From Streptomyces sp. JH34 (GTDB taxonomy: Bacteria; Actinomycetota; Actinomycetes; Streptomycetales; Streptomycetaceae), in assembly GCF_029428875.1 (NCBI RefSeq), contig NZ_JAJSOO010000001.1, forward strand, positions 5,146,001 to 5,210,000: 64,000 bases of DNA, read 5' to 3'. This document shows positions 17,234-25,333 of this stretch, in pieces. The notes under the pieces were generated by a model. The model saw only the letters and a list, made by a program, of their open reading frames with translations. It searched no databases and was not told the origin of the DNA. How positions within the stretch are numbered: position 1 is the first letter of the stretch; every line of letters starts with the position of its first letter. Both the position numbers and the translations under genes were made by a program.

Positions 17234-18673
17234 ATGAACGCACGCGCGCACATCGGAGTCACCGGACTCGCGGTGATGGGCCGCAATCTGGCCCGCAACT
17301 TCGCACGCCACGGCTACACGGTCGCCGTCCACAACCGGACCCCGGCGCGTACCCGGACCCTCATGGAGGAGTTCGGTCACGAGGGCACTTTCGTACCGGC
17401 CGAGACCGCCCGGGATCTCGTCGATGCCCTGCAGCGCCCCCGCCGCCTCATGATCATGGTGCAGGCGGGCGCCGCCACGGACGCCGTCATCGACGAATTC
17501 GCTCCGTTGCTCGAGCCCGGGGACATGATCATCGACGGTGGGAACGCCCACTTCGCCGACACCCGGCGTCGCGAGACAGACCTGCGTGAACGTGGTGTCC
17601 ACTTCGTCGGAGCAGGTGTCTCCGGCGGTGAGGAGGGCGCTCTGGACGGCCCGTCGATCATGGTCGGCGGTTCGAAGGAGGCCTACGCGGTCCTGGGCCC
17701 CATGTTCGAGACCATCAGCGCTTATGTCGACGGGGAGGCCTGCAGCACGCACATCGGATCCGACGGCGCCGGTCACTTCGTGAAGATGGTCCACAACGGC
17801 ATCGAGTACGCCGACATGCAGCTCATCGCCGAAGCCTACGACCTGCTGCGCCAGGTGGCCCAGTACAGTCCGGCCGAGATCGCCGAGATCTTCCGCACCT
17901 GGAACGAGGGGCGGCTGAACTCCTATCTCATCGAGATCACCGCCGAGGTGCTCTCCCACACGGATGCCGGCACCGGGAGGCCGTTCGTCGACGTGGTCGC
18001 CGATGCCGCCGGACAGAAAGGCACCGGCCGCTGGACCGTACAGACCGCCCTCGACCTCGCCTCGCCCGTCACCACCATCGCTCAGGCGACCTTCGCACGC
18101 GCGGCGTCCGGCCAGTCCGCCCTGCGTACCGCATACCGTCCACTGCCCGGCGGTATGCACATACCGAAGACGCGCTCGGAGGCGGAACGCTTCACGTCGC
18201 AGGTCGAGCAGGCGCTGTACGCCTCCAAGGTCATCGCCTACGACCAGGGTTTCACGATGATCCAGGACGCCGCGCTCGCATACGACTGGGACATCGACTT
18301 CGGAGCGGTGGCCGGCATCTGGCGAGGCGGCTGCATCATCCGCGCCGCCTTCCTCGATCGCATCCGCACGGCCCACAAGGCCGCCCCCGACCTCGTCAGC
18401 CTGCTGGCCGAGCCCGGTTTCGCGGAGGAGATCACCGCAGCCCAGGTCCCCTGGCGCGAGGTCGTCGCCACCGCCGCCCGACGCGGTGTCCCCGCTCCCG
18501 CGTTCGCCGCGGCGCTGTCGTACTACGACACACTGCGGGCCGACCGGCTGCCCGCCGCACTGCTGCAGGGCCAGCGGGACTATTTCGGCGCTCACACCTA
18601 CCGGCGTATCGACCGGCAGGGCGCCTTCCACACGCACTGGGCGCACCCCGACCGCCCTGAGACGGACGCCTGA
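17234..18673 (+). CDS. gnd: 6-Phosphogluconate dehydrogenase, decarboxylating
   Basis: 479 residues, the normal length for long-form 6PGDH, which oxidises 6-phosphogluconate to ribulose 5-phosphate and CO2, making NADPH. Visible signatures are GLAVMGRNLARNFARHG (nucleotide site), FVGAGVSGGEEGALDGPSIM, FVKMVHNGIEYADMQLIAEA with the catalytic Lys, and IWRGGCIIRAAFL. The usual Gly-Met-Ala dinucleotide motif reads GLAVMG. Since it sits between a ligand-sensing regulator and an aldo/keto reductase rather than with pentose-phosphate genes, it is probably a stress-linked isozyme supplying NADPH; that is inference. A strong hairpin follows the stop. Confidence 0.95.
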   Translation: MNARAHIGVTGLAVMGRNLARNFARHGYTVAVHNRTPARTRTLMEEFGHEGTFVPAETARDLVDALQRPRRLMIMVQAGAATDAVIDEFAPLLEPGDMIIDGGNAHFADTRRRETDLRERGVHFVGAGVSGGEEGALDGPSIMVGGSKEAYAVLGPMFETISAYVDGEACSTHIGSDGAGHFVKMVHNGIEYADMQLIAEAYDLLRQVAQYSPAEIAEIFRTWNEGRLNSYLIEITAEVLSHTDAGTGRPFVDVVADAAGQKGTGRWTVQTALDLASPVTTIAQATFARAASGQSALRTAYRPLPGGMHIPKTRSEAERFTSQVEQALYASKVIAYDQGFTMIQDAALAYDWDIDFGAVAGIWRGGCIIRAAFLDRIRTAHKAAPDLVSLLAEPGFAEEITAAQVPWREVVATAARRGVPAPAFAAALSYYDTLRADRLPAALLQGQRDYFGAHTYRRIDRQGAFHTHWAHPDRPETDA

Positions 18674-18678
18674 TCCGC

Positions 18679-18713
18679 GCAGACCGTCGGATCCACGATC
18701 ACCGACGGTCTGC
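18679..18713 (+). terminator. Hairpin terminator after gnd
   Basis: GCAGACCGTCGG pairs with CCGACGGTCTGC across an 11-base loop, starting six bases after the gnd stop. No T-run follows. It separates gnd from the aldo/keto reductase, which needs its own promoter; a GTGTGG-GGT-CCACAC repeat at 18770-18784 may be its operator. Confidence 0.8.
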
Positions 18714-18847
18714 CTGGGTGTGGCGCACCCACCCTGACACAGCCTCCCCCTTCGGAGCGCTGTCGACGAGTGTGGGGTCCACACCCCCCGGGCGACCTCT
18801 TCGTCCGGATCGCAGTTCCGAGACTTCGAACACGCAGAAGGAACACC

Positions 18848-19903
18848 ATGTCACTCACCTCGTACCGCACCCTCGGCCGCTCCGGGCTCCGCGTGAGCCC
18901 TCTCGCCTTCGGCGCGATGAACTTCGATGACGGCAGCTGGGGATCCGGCCCCGAGACCTCGTTCGGGCTGCTGGACCACTACCTCGACGCCGGTGGCAAC
19001 TTCGTGGACACCGCCAACATGTACAACGGCGGCGCCTCGGAGGAGACCCTGGGCCGCTACTTCGCCCAGCGTCCCGGCCGCCGTGACCGCGTCGTCCTGG
19101 CGACGAAGTTCGGCGGCAGCATGGCGGCGGACGATCCCAACTCCGGCGGTGCCGGCCGCAAGGCGATCCGCGCGCAACTGGACGCGTCTCTGCGTCGGTT
19201 GAACACCGACTACATCGACCTCTACTGGATGCACCAGTGGGACCGGCACACTCCCGTCGAGGAGACCCTTTCCACCCTCACCGATCTGGTCCGCGCGGGC
19301 AAGATCCACGCCATCGGCCTGTCCAACGCGCCCGCCTGGTGGGTCGCCGAGGCCGCCACCACCGCCCGGCTGCGGGAATGGGAGCCCGTCGCCGCACTCC
19401 AGGTCGAGTACTCCCTGCTCGCCCGCGGTGTCGAGGGCGAGACCTTCGGAGCCGCCCGCCGCTTCGGGCTCGGCATCACACCGTGGAGTCCGCTGGCCAG
19501 CGGCGTCCTGTCCGGCAAGTACTCGCGCACCGCCACCGAGGTGGCCGGTTCCGGGCGCACCGCGTACGCCGCCTCCTACTTGAGCGAACCGACCTTCGTC
19601 CTCCTCGACGCCCTGCAGGAGATCGCCGACGGCCTCGGAACGACTGTGGCAGCGGTGGCACTCGCCTGGGTCCGGCAGCGCTCCGAGGTGACGTCCACGC
19701 TCGTCGGGGCCCGGACACGGGAACAACTGGCCGCCAATCTCGCCTCGCTCGACGTCACGCTCACCGACACACAGATCACAGAGCTCGACACCCTCACGGC
19801 GCCGAGCCTCGACTACCCGCACAACATGATCGAGTCGATGGTCGGTTTCCAGCAGGGAGACACCACGATCAACGGCCGGTCCGCCAAGGCCTTCGTCCGC
19901 TGA
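18848..19903 (+). CDS. Aldo/keto reductase
   Basis: 351 residues forming a TIM barrel. The catalytic tetrad can be traced as Asp in FVDTANMYNGG with its Tyr, Lys in VLATKFGG and His in LYWMHQWDRHTP. The C-terminal TLVGARTREQLAANL segment binds NADPH. The family reduces aldehydes and ketones, and this subgroup often works on reactive carbonyls or sugars. ATG 18848 follows an AGAAGGA site. It heads a tight group: the next gene starts 40 bp after its stop, and the third 13 bp after that. Confidence 0.92.
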   Translation: MSLTSYRTLGRSGLRVSPLAFGAMNFDDGSWGSGPETSFGLLDHYLDAGGNFVDTANMYNGGASEETLGRYFAQRPGRRDRVVLATKFGGSMAADDPNSGGAGRKAIRAQLDASLRRLNTDYIDLYWMHQWDRHTPVEETLSTLTDLVRAGKIHAIGLSNAPAWWVAEAATTARLREWEPVAALQVEYSLLARGVEGETFGAARRFGLGITPWSPLASGVLSGKYSRTATEVAGSGRTAYAASYLSEPTFVLLDALQEIADGLGTTVAAVALAWVRQRSEVTSTLVGARTREQLAANLASLDVTLTDTQITELDTLTAPSLDYPHNMIESMVGFQQGDTTINGRSAKAFVR

Positions 19904-19943
19904 CCCCCGGCCGCACCACGACGTGACCAGAACGGAACGCACC

Positions 19944-20246
19944 ATGACCGAGACGCTGGAAATCACCACACTGCGCCCAGCCCCGGGCCACACCGCCGAT
20001 GACTTCGTGAAGGCGAACGCGGACATCGACGCCTACCTCGCACGGCAGCCCGGCTTCGTGTGGCGGCGCATCGTCGAGACCGATGACGGGCGCGTCATCG
20101 ACATCGTCGCCTACGACAGCCTGCCGCACGCACGAGCCGGTGCCGCCGGCATCACCGGCGAGATGGCGGACTCCCCCGTCCACGCCACGATCGACCACGA
20201 CAGCGTGGACTGGCAGCTCACCACCGCGCTGCACCACCTCACGTGA
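19944..20246 (+). CDS. Small dimeric alpha/beta-barrel-like protein
   Basis: 100 residues (MTETLEITTLRPAPGHTADD, YLARQPGFVWRRIVETDDGR, VIDIVAYDSL). The strand-helix-strand pattern and QPGF segment resemble ABM/ferredoxin-like monooxygenase or YdhR-like proteins. No enzyme activity can be assigned. ATG 19944 was preferred over GTG 19923 because GGAACG precedes it. It lies between the aldo/keto reductase and the DNA-repair gene with short spacers, so one transcript is likely. Confidence 0.7.
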   Translation: MTETLEITTLRPAPGHTADDFVKANADIDAYLARQPGFVWRRIVETDDGRVIDIVAYDSLPHARAGAAGITGEMADSPVHATIDHDSVDWQLTTALHHLT

Positions 20247-20259
20247 CGGAGGGACCAGC

Positions 20260-21375
20260 ATGCCGTTCGCCGACGAACTCATCAGCCGCCACACCGTGCA
20301 GAGCCTCACACAGGCCATCCGGACCGCGGCTCCGGACGCCGACCTCACGGCACTGCGCGCGGCGGTTCGACAGATCGGCCCACTGCCTCTGCGGCAGCGC
20401 GCCGACCTGCTGCGTGACGCACTGCTGACGGACGTACCGGGCGACTACGCCACACTCGCCCACACCGTACGCACCGCCCGTGACAAGGCTCCGGACTTCA
20501 CGGGATGGCTGATCTGGCCGGTCACCGGCGCGGTCGCCACCCGTGCCGTCCAGGAGGACGGGACCGCCGCCTTCGACGACGCGATGGCGCTGCTCGCGAG
20601 CCTCACCGGGCGCCTCTCCTCCGAGTTCGCGATCAGGACACTGCTGCGACACGATCTCGACCGTGCCCTCGGCACCATCGTCGGCGCGTGGGCCGGATCG
20701 GCCGACGTCGACGTGCGCCGGCTCGCCTCCGAAGGCACCCGTCCCTACCTGCCCTGGGCGGTACGGGTCCCGCAGATCCTGGCCCGTCCGGGGGCGACCG
20801 TGCCCGTTCTGGACGCCCTCTACCGGGACGAGAGCGAATACGTACGCCGCTCGGTCGCCAACCACCTCAACGACCTCAGCCGCGACCACCCCGACCTCGT
20901 CGTCGACACGGCACGCCGCTGGCTGGGCACCCCCACCGCCACCACCGAACGCCTGGTGCGGCACGGGCTGCGCACGCTCATCAAGCGCGGCCACCCCGGG
21001 GCGCTGGAAGTGCTCGGCTACGCCCCCGCGGTCCTGGACATCGGCGGGCCGCGACTGGACCGGGACAGCGTCCCTCTCGGCGGGAGGATCCGGTTCACCG
21101 CGTCGATTCGCAACACGGGTGATTCCCCGGCGCGGCTCGCGGTCGACTACATCGTGCACCACCGCAAGGCGAACGGAACCCGGACCGGCAAGACCTTCAA
21201 ACTCACCACCCGCACCCTCGCACCGGACGAGCGGATCGAGGTGACGCGGGAGCACTCGTTCCGGCCGATCACGACACGCCGCTACTACCCCGGGACGCAC
21301 GCGATCTCCCTGCAGATCAACGGAATCGAGTCCGACCGGACCGAATTCGAACTGACCCCCACGGACACACCGTGA
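20260..21375 (+). CDS. AlkC-like DNA alkylation repair glycosylase
   Basis: 371 residues from ATG 20260, after GGAGGGA. The N-terminal ~240 residues are HEAT-like helices with AWAGSADVDVRRLASEGTRP, LDALYRDESEYVRRSVANHL and NDLSRDHPDLVV, typical of AlkC/AlkD DNA glycosylases. The C-terminal ~110 residues (RIRFTASIRNTGDSPARLAV, THAISLQINGIE) look like the Ig-like domain described in some AlkC proteins. Known AlkC enzymes remove 3-methylcytosine and 1-methyladenine. Genes beside it supply reducing power and detoxify carbonyls, suggesting a response to alkylating or electrophilic damage. Confidence 0.85.
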   Translation: MPFADELISRHTVQSLTQAIRTAAPDADLTALRAAVRQIGPLPLRQRADLLRDALLTDVPGDYATLAHTVRTARDKAPDFTGWLIWPVTGAVATRAVQEDGTAAFDDAMALLASLTGRLSSEFAIRTLLRHDLDRALGTIVGAWAGSADVDVRRLASEGTRPYLPWAVRVPQILARPGATVPVLDALYRDESEYVRRSVANHLNDLSRDHPDLVVDTARRWLGTPTATTERLVRHGLRTLIKRGHPGALEVLGYAPAVLDIGGPRLDRDSVPLGGRIRFTASIRNTGDSPARLAVDYIVHHRKANGTRTGKTFKLTTRTLAPDERIEVTREHSFRPITTRRYYPGTHAISLQINGIESDRTEFELTPTDTP

Positions 21376-21570
21376 CGCGTGGCACGGAGGGAAGCCGGGC
21401 AGCTTCCGGGCCGCGGCCGGCGATCACTGTCCACGTGCGCCGCCCTGTCGGTCACACGCATCACCCGTCTGCCGACAGACCGCATCACCACCTGGCAGAC
21501 GGGGAACAAAGCCGTGCGCATCTGCCTCTGGCATCGCGACGGTACGAACCACTCCCGAAAGGACACCCAG

Positions 21571-21942
21571 ATGAACGAGACGCCGATGCCCGATGACAAG
21601 ACCGGGCTCGTCGAGGCCGACGACAGGGCGCTGAAGGTGCGAGCCCAGTACGAGCAGATCGAACAGCGCGTACTGGGCCGGACCTGGACCCTGCCGGAAC
21701 TCGCGCTCGGCTTCACCAACGACGCCGCCTACGTGGGGCGTCTGGTGCTCGCCGCCGAGCGCACCTGGGACATCGACGGTGACGTGGACGCCGAACTGCG
21801 GCACAAACTGGCCGAATGCCTGTGGTGGGTCTTCGTGCTGGCCGACCGACTCGACGTCGACATGCCGGAAGCCTACGAAGCCACTATGGACCGCATCGGT
21901 GACGGCCTGCGGCGGACCCTGCAGAGCATGCCCAAGGGCTGA
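21571..21942 (+). CDS. MazG-like nucleotide pyrophosphohydrolase family protein
   Basis: 123 residues (VRAQYEQIEQRVLGRTWTLP, ELALGFTNDAAYVGRLVLAA, KLAECLWWVFVLADRLDVD). The helix-rich pattern fits MazG-like NTP pyrophosphohydrolases; E and D residues at LAE and LADRLDVD could hold the metal, but I do not see the full EExxE motif, so activity is uncertain. ATG 21571 follows GAAAGGA. It stands 195 bp after alkC, and a joint with a truncated WYL gene lies about 10 bp after its stop. Confidence 0.65.
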   Translation: MNETPMPDDKTGLVEADDRALKVRAQYEQIEQRVLGRTWTLPELALGFTNDAAYVGRLVLAAERTWDIDGDVDAELRHKLAECLWWVFVLADRLDVDMPEAYEATMDRIGDGLRRTLQSMPKG

Positions 21943-21952
21943 CACACAGATG

Positions 21953-22027
21953 TTCGGCGTCGGCCCACGAGGGGCGTGCGGACAGCAGACCGACCAGACG
22001 CAACAGGCGGGCAGAGGTGCTGATCAC
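21953..22027 (-). pseudogene. Truncated WYL-regulator 5' remnant
   Basis: From GTG 22027 leftwards the frame reads VISTSARLLRLVGLLSARPS followed by WADAE, nearly the same as the first 25 residues of the intact WYL regulator at 13386 (VIATSARLLRLVSLLSSRPT, WSNAE). Similarity stops at about 21953 and the frame runs into the end of the MazG-like gene. So a once-complete regulator divergent from the cupin gene was cut off by deletion. Confidence 0.82.
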
Positions 22028-22047
22028 AGGCGAGAGTCTCCTCCAGA

Positions 22048-22070
22048 ACCAGGACTGAAGCTGTCCTGGT
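22048..22070. promoter_or_regulatory. Putative WYL-regulator operator (symmetric copy)
   Basis: ACCAGGAC, seven bases (TGAAGCT), then GTCCTGGT: a perfect 8-bp inverted repeat between the truncated WYL gene and the cupin gene. CTGTCC lies 11 bases before TAGCGT. The site at 14415-14437 has the same spacing, and AGCTGTCC is identical in both. Confidence 0.75.
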
Positions 22071-22090
22071 CTCCCCGTAGCGTCTTCGTC

Positions 22091-22498
22091 ATGACCACAG
22101 AACACGTTTCCGCACATGAACTCGGCCGGCCGCAGCACCGGATCTGGAGTGAGATCGAGCCGACGCCTCTGGGTGACTTCGGTAACCGGATCATGATCAA
22201 AGCGCTGACCGCCGACAAGGCACAGGTGCTGCACGTGGCGATCGCCGCGGACACGGTAATCCCCGGTCCCGCGGATCCGAGCGAGCAAGAAGTGCACCCG
22301 ATGGAGCAGATCGACGTCATCCTGACCGGTCGCATGGCATACGTCGTCGACGGAAAGCAGCTTGTCCTGGGACCGGGCGAGGCACTTGGCATCCCGGGTG
22401 GAGTGCCCCATTCCGCGGTCGCCCTCGAGGACACCACCATGATCGAGGTCTTCACACCGATCCCGGACTTCCCCACCGGCGAAGTGCGCACACCGTGA
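22091..22498 (+). CDS. Cupin-domain protein
   Basis: 135 residues with one cupin barrel. The first motif region is VLHVAIAADTVIPGP with EVHPMEQIDVILTGRMAYVV; the second is GPGEALGIPGGVPHSAVALE. Metal-binding His/Glu positions are partly present. Single-domain cupins of this kind may be isomerases, dioxygenases or binding proteins. Its promoter carries the symmetric operator, linking it to the WYL regulator family. A short ACACCGT/ACGGTGT hairpin overlaps the stop codon (22490-22507) and may end transcription. Confidence 0.82.
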   Translation: MTTEHVSAHELGRPQHRIWSEIEPTPLGDFGNRIMIKALTADKAQVLHVAIAADTVIPGPADPSEQEVHPMEQIDVILTGRMAYVVDGKQLVLGPGEALGIPGGVPHSAVALEDTTMIEVFTPIPDFPTGEVRTP

Positions 22499-22655
22499 GC
22501 ACGGTGTCGCACGGATACACATGCGCGAGCTGAAACGGAACATGTGGACAACGGGACAGGAACGTGAGCGTCCGGCGGCCTCGGGATACACCCGACGCCA
22601 CCGGACGACAGTCAACATCCTCCGGGGCCGGCCCCGCCAGCAAGGAGTCCTCTGA

Positions 22656-23036
22656 ATGAGCGCCCACACCGATACCCGTCCTGCGATCCGCTACCTGGCC
22701 GTCACCTTCGACTGTTCCGACCCCGCCGAGCTGTCCCGCTTCTACAGTGAGGCCCTCAACCTGCCCGTCACTCTTTCCACTGACGACTTCGTGCTGCTGG
22801 CCCGTGAGGGTTCACCCGGGCTGGGCTTCTACCGCGTGGACGACTACCGACCTCCCAGCTGGCCGGGTCCCTCGGTACCGAAGCAGGCTCATCTGGAACT
22901 CGGGGTGGACGACCTGGACGTGGCCCTGGCCCGGCTCATCGCCCTGGGAGCCGTCGAAGCGGAGGTGCAACCGCTTCCTGACCGGCGGCGAATCCTTCTG
23001 GACCCTGCGGGTCACCCTTTCTGCATCACTCTGTGA
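22656..23036 (+). CDS. VOC/glyoxalase-like protein
   Basis: 126 residues from ATG 22656 with a strong AAGGAG site. The paired beta-alpha-beta-beta-beta units read YLAVTFDCSDPAELSRFYSE, KQAHLELGVDDLDVALARLI and RRILLDPAGHPFCITL. This resembles the actinobacterial glyoxalase_6 subgroup, whose members range from resistance proteins to uncharacterised lyases. Metal ligands are not obvious. No operon partner lies close by. Confidence 0.85.
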   Translation: MSAHTDTRPAIRYLAVTFDCSDPAELSRFYSEALNLPVTLSTDDFVLLAREGSPGLGFYRVDDYRPPSWPGPSVPKQAHLELGVDDLDVALARLIALGAVEAEVQPLPDRRRILLDPAGHPFCITL

Positions 23037-23166
23037 GGCAACGCCCACTCTCGGGCAGGGGCGCCGCCCATGCGTCTTGCAGACCCATGTCGGGCTCCAT
23101 GGTCCGCGTGTTGTCGCTCCTCGTGAGCGCCTCGGGGCGTCGGTGTGGTGAGCGTGCGGCTGCGCC

Positions 23167-23541
23167 TCAGCTGTGCTGACCGACGGGGATGTAGTTGGCG
23201 TACGCCTCGATGCGGGTGATCAGGCCGACGCCGTCGAAGTCGAAGTGGACCGCGGCGTGCACCTCCCCACGCCTGCCGTCGTTCGCCGTGACGTGTACGA
23301 CGTGCTGCTGGAGGACTTCACCCGGCTGGGAGAGCTGGCGGAGTATGACGTAGCGGATCGATTCGTAGGAGCCGATCTGCCGTCTCAACCCCTCGAAGTA
23401 CTCCTCGAGCGTCTCATCGCCCTTGCCGTCGTTGTGCCAGACGGTGGCCGACTCGGAGCACAGCGCACGCGCGGTCTCCCAGTCGGACTTCTCCAGTGCG
23501 CGGAGGTAGGTGATGACCTTGTCTTTGAGGTTCTGGCTCAT
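23167..23541 (-). CDS. SnoaL-like (NTF2-fold) protein
   Basis: 124 residues (VITYLRALEKSDWETARALC, GKGDETLEEYFEGLRRQIGS, AAVHFDFDGVGLITRIEAYA), a SnoaL_2-like fold. The conserved late IEAYAN segment is typical of the ester cyclase/isomerase-like branch. No catalytic residue can be fixed. ATG 23541 follows AAAAGGGA. It precedes no close same-strand gene. Confidence 0.8.
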   Translation of the reverse strand: MSQNLKDKVITYLRALEKSDWETARALCSESATVWHNDGKGDETLEEYFEGLRRQIGSYESIRYVILRQLSQPGEVLQQHVVHVTANDGRRGEVHAAVHFDFDGVGLITRIEAYANYIPVGQHS

Positions 23542-23716
23542 GGAAGTCCCTTTTCTGATGGAAGCTGCGGGGCGCCGACAGAGCAGGCTGCGGGTCCGGT
23601 CCGACCGGACGCTCAGTGCGGCCGACGTGGGGAGCGGCGACCTGAGCCGGTGGCCGATTCCCTCGCCTCTCGGGGCGTCGGTCTCTCCATGACGATGACC
23701 GGGCGCCGCCCGGGGT

Positions 23717-24181
23717 TCAGGCGGGCGGCGGGCCGTCGTGGTTCACGATCCCGTACTCCGACGCGAGGTCGGTGTGCTCGGAGTCTGCACGCGCGTCGGC
23801 GGGTCCGACCGTGTGGAAGAGCCCCTCGACGGCTCCGGGGTTGTTGATGACGAGGACCTCCGCGGTCGGTGTGATCGTCTGAAAAGTGTGCGGGACCAGC
23901 CGGGACACGTAGATGTAGGCCCCTGCTTCGGCGTCGTGCACCTCGCACTCGTCCAGCGAGGTCGACCCGACCCAGAACCGGACGCGGCCGGACAGGACCA
24001 CCCAGCTCTCGTCCTCCCGGCTGTGGGTGTGCAAGGGCGGCGCATCCTCGCGGCCGACGGTGAGACGCATGACGCTGACCGCCCCGCTCGTCTCGGCGTT
24101 GGTCGCCACCTGCTCGATGACGTTGTCGTAGTAGGGGAAGTCCTGGCCGTCGCCTGGGTTTCGTACGAGGGCGATGCTCAT
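23717..24181 (-). CDS. Cupin-domain protein
   Basis: 154 residues. The metal-binding cupin motif is clear: PPLHTHSREDESWVVLSGRV followed by GAYIYVSRLVPHTFQT, giving the His-His-Glu-His set. It resembles quercetin-dioxygenase-like cupins, but the substrate is unknown. ATG 24181 follows GGAGACA. A TetR gene lies 204 bp upstream on the same strand and may control it. Confidence 0.85.
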   Translation of the reverse strand: MSIALVRNPGDGQDFPYYDNVIEQVATNAETSGAVSVMRLTVGREDAPPLHTHSREDESWVVLSGRVRFWVGSTSLDECEVHDAEAGAYIYVSRLVPHTFQTITPTAEVLVINNPGAVEGLFHTVGPADARADSEHTDLASEYGIVNHDGPPPA

Positions 24182-24385
24182 GTCGCTGTCTCCTTCCGAC
24201 GAGCGGCGGCAATGAGGCGGCCGGTTCGTCGAAGCCGATGTGGTTGGCGCCGCACGGGCGGAATGCGGCGGTGCGGTCGTACGGCGGGCATGCCCGTGCG
24301 CCATGGTGATGAGGGCACACCGGCGGCACGAGCGCACGGTGATGCTTTGAGGCTGGTCGGTGTCACGGCCGGCCGAGCGGTCGGC

Positions 24386-24997
24386 TCAGTTCGTCGGCGA
24401 CTGCGGTGGCTGACGGACCCAGTCGGGGAGGAGGGCGTACAGACGGACAGCGATCTCTTCCGGGTCGCAGTCGGTGTTACCCCCGACGGCGGCAGAGAAG
24501 ACTCCGTGCACGCCGGAGGCGGTAAATACGTCCTCGACCGAGTTGTGCGGGCCGGATTCCCGCTCGTCGACACCGAGGTCGCGCCGAAGAGCGCGGAGCT
24601 GCTCCAGGAGAAGGTCGCCGATCCCCATCAGGCCGCTCGACGACCGCCAGGTCGAAGCCAGCAGGAAAAGGCTTCTGCGCTGCCTGAGGGAGTCGAGCAT
24701 GGCGTTCAGCGTCGCCACTGCCACGGCGGTCGGGTCCGCGCCCATCTGCCGATCGCTGATGTTCAGGACGTGGAGGGAGCGGAAATCGTCCGCGATCACG
24801 TATACGGCCGCCTCTTCGACGGAGTCGAAGTGGTTGTAGAAGGTGGCGCGGTGGATGCCGGCGGCTTCCGCCAGGGCGGAGACCGAGGGGCACGACTGTG
24901 TCCGCTGCATGAGGTCGGCCAGCGCGTCCGCGATCGCCCGTCGCGAACGCGTGAAGCGTGGGTCCGCGTCATTTGCCGGGGGCTGATCACTCACCAT
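24386..24997 (-). CDS. TetR-family transcriptional regulator
   Basis: 203 residues. The HTH reads SVSALAEAAGIHRATFYNHF; helices follow with a variable ligand domain ending RLYALLPDWVRQPP. ATG 24997 opens the frame. It is divergent from the SnoaL-like gene at 25334, with a 336-bp region between them that carries two palindromes. It may control that gene, the downstream cupin, or both. Confidence 0.88.
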   Translation of the reverse strand: MVSDQPPANDADPRFTRSRRAIADALADLMQRTQSCPSVSALAEAAGIHRATFYNHFDSVEEAAVYVIADDFRSLHVLNISDRQMGADPTAVAVATLNAMLDSLRQRRSLFLLASTWRSSSGLMGIGDLLLEQLRALRRDLGVDERESGPHNSVEDVFTASGVHGVFSAAVGGNTDCDPEEIAVRLYALLPDWVRQPPQSPTN

Positions 24998-25333
24998 GGA
25001 AGCACCCTACTTCGCGGGTGATCGCAGCGCTTCACCTCCTTGGCCCCGGGGCCGCCGTCGCCGACCGGCCCTCGGCGGGTACGCCGAGGGAGCCTCGCAG
25101 GCGCCGACGAGGAGACCCGGGCTTCGCCTCCGTGCGGCGCGCGGCCGGCAGGGCGGCACGGGAAGGTCCGAGCCTCTGCCGACTCCGGCGACGGCCGTTA
25201 TTCGAGCACGCTGATTCATGTCTGACATGTCGCTCCTTCGGCCGGGTTCGCTCTCGACGTTACCACTATTCGACACCTGTCGCTTAGTGGTCTACCGTGG
25301 ATCGCGTACCGGCCCGTCAAGTAAGGAAGCGTC
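24998..25333. other. Divergent intergenic region with two palindromes
   Basis: This 336-bp gap between the TetR gene and the SnoaL-like gene holds no convincing gene. CATGTC-T-GACATG (25217-25229) is a perfect short palindrome, and the larger site at 25264-25289 is listed separately. The AT content rises near 25260, as expected for a promoter. Confidence 0.6.
25264..25289. promoter_or_regulatory. 26-bp operator-like palindrome
   Basis: The site reads CACTA-N2-CGACA-N2-TGTCG-N2-TAGTG, so both half-sites match over ten positions and only the spacer bases break symmetry. It ends 44 bases before the ATG at 25334. This length and spacing fit a TetR dimer or pair of dimers; the neighbouring TetR protein is the obvious candidate. 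Confidence 0.75.

Noticed and set aside
25007-25276. 89-codon minus-strand frame in the TetR/SnoaL intergenic region
   Set aside because: Arg/Pro-rich text with no motif; the region is better explained as promoter with palindromes.
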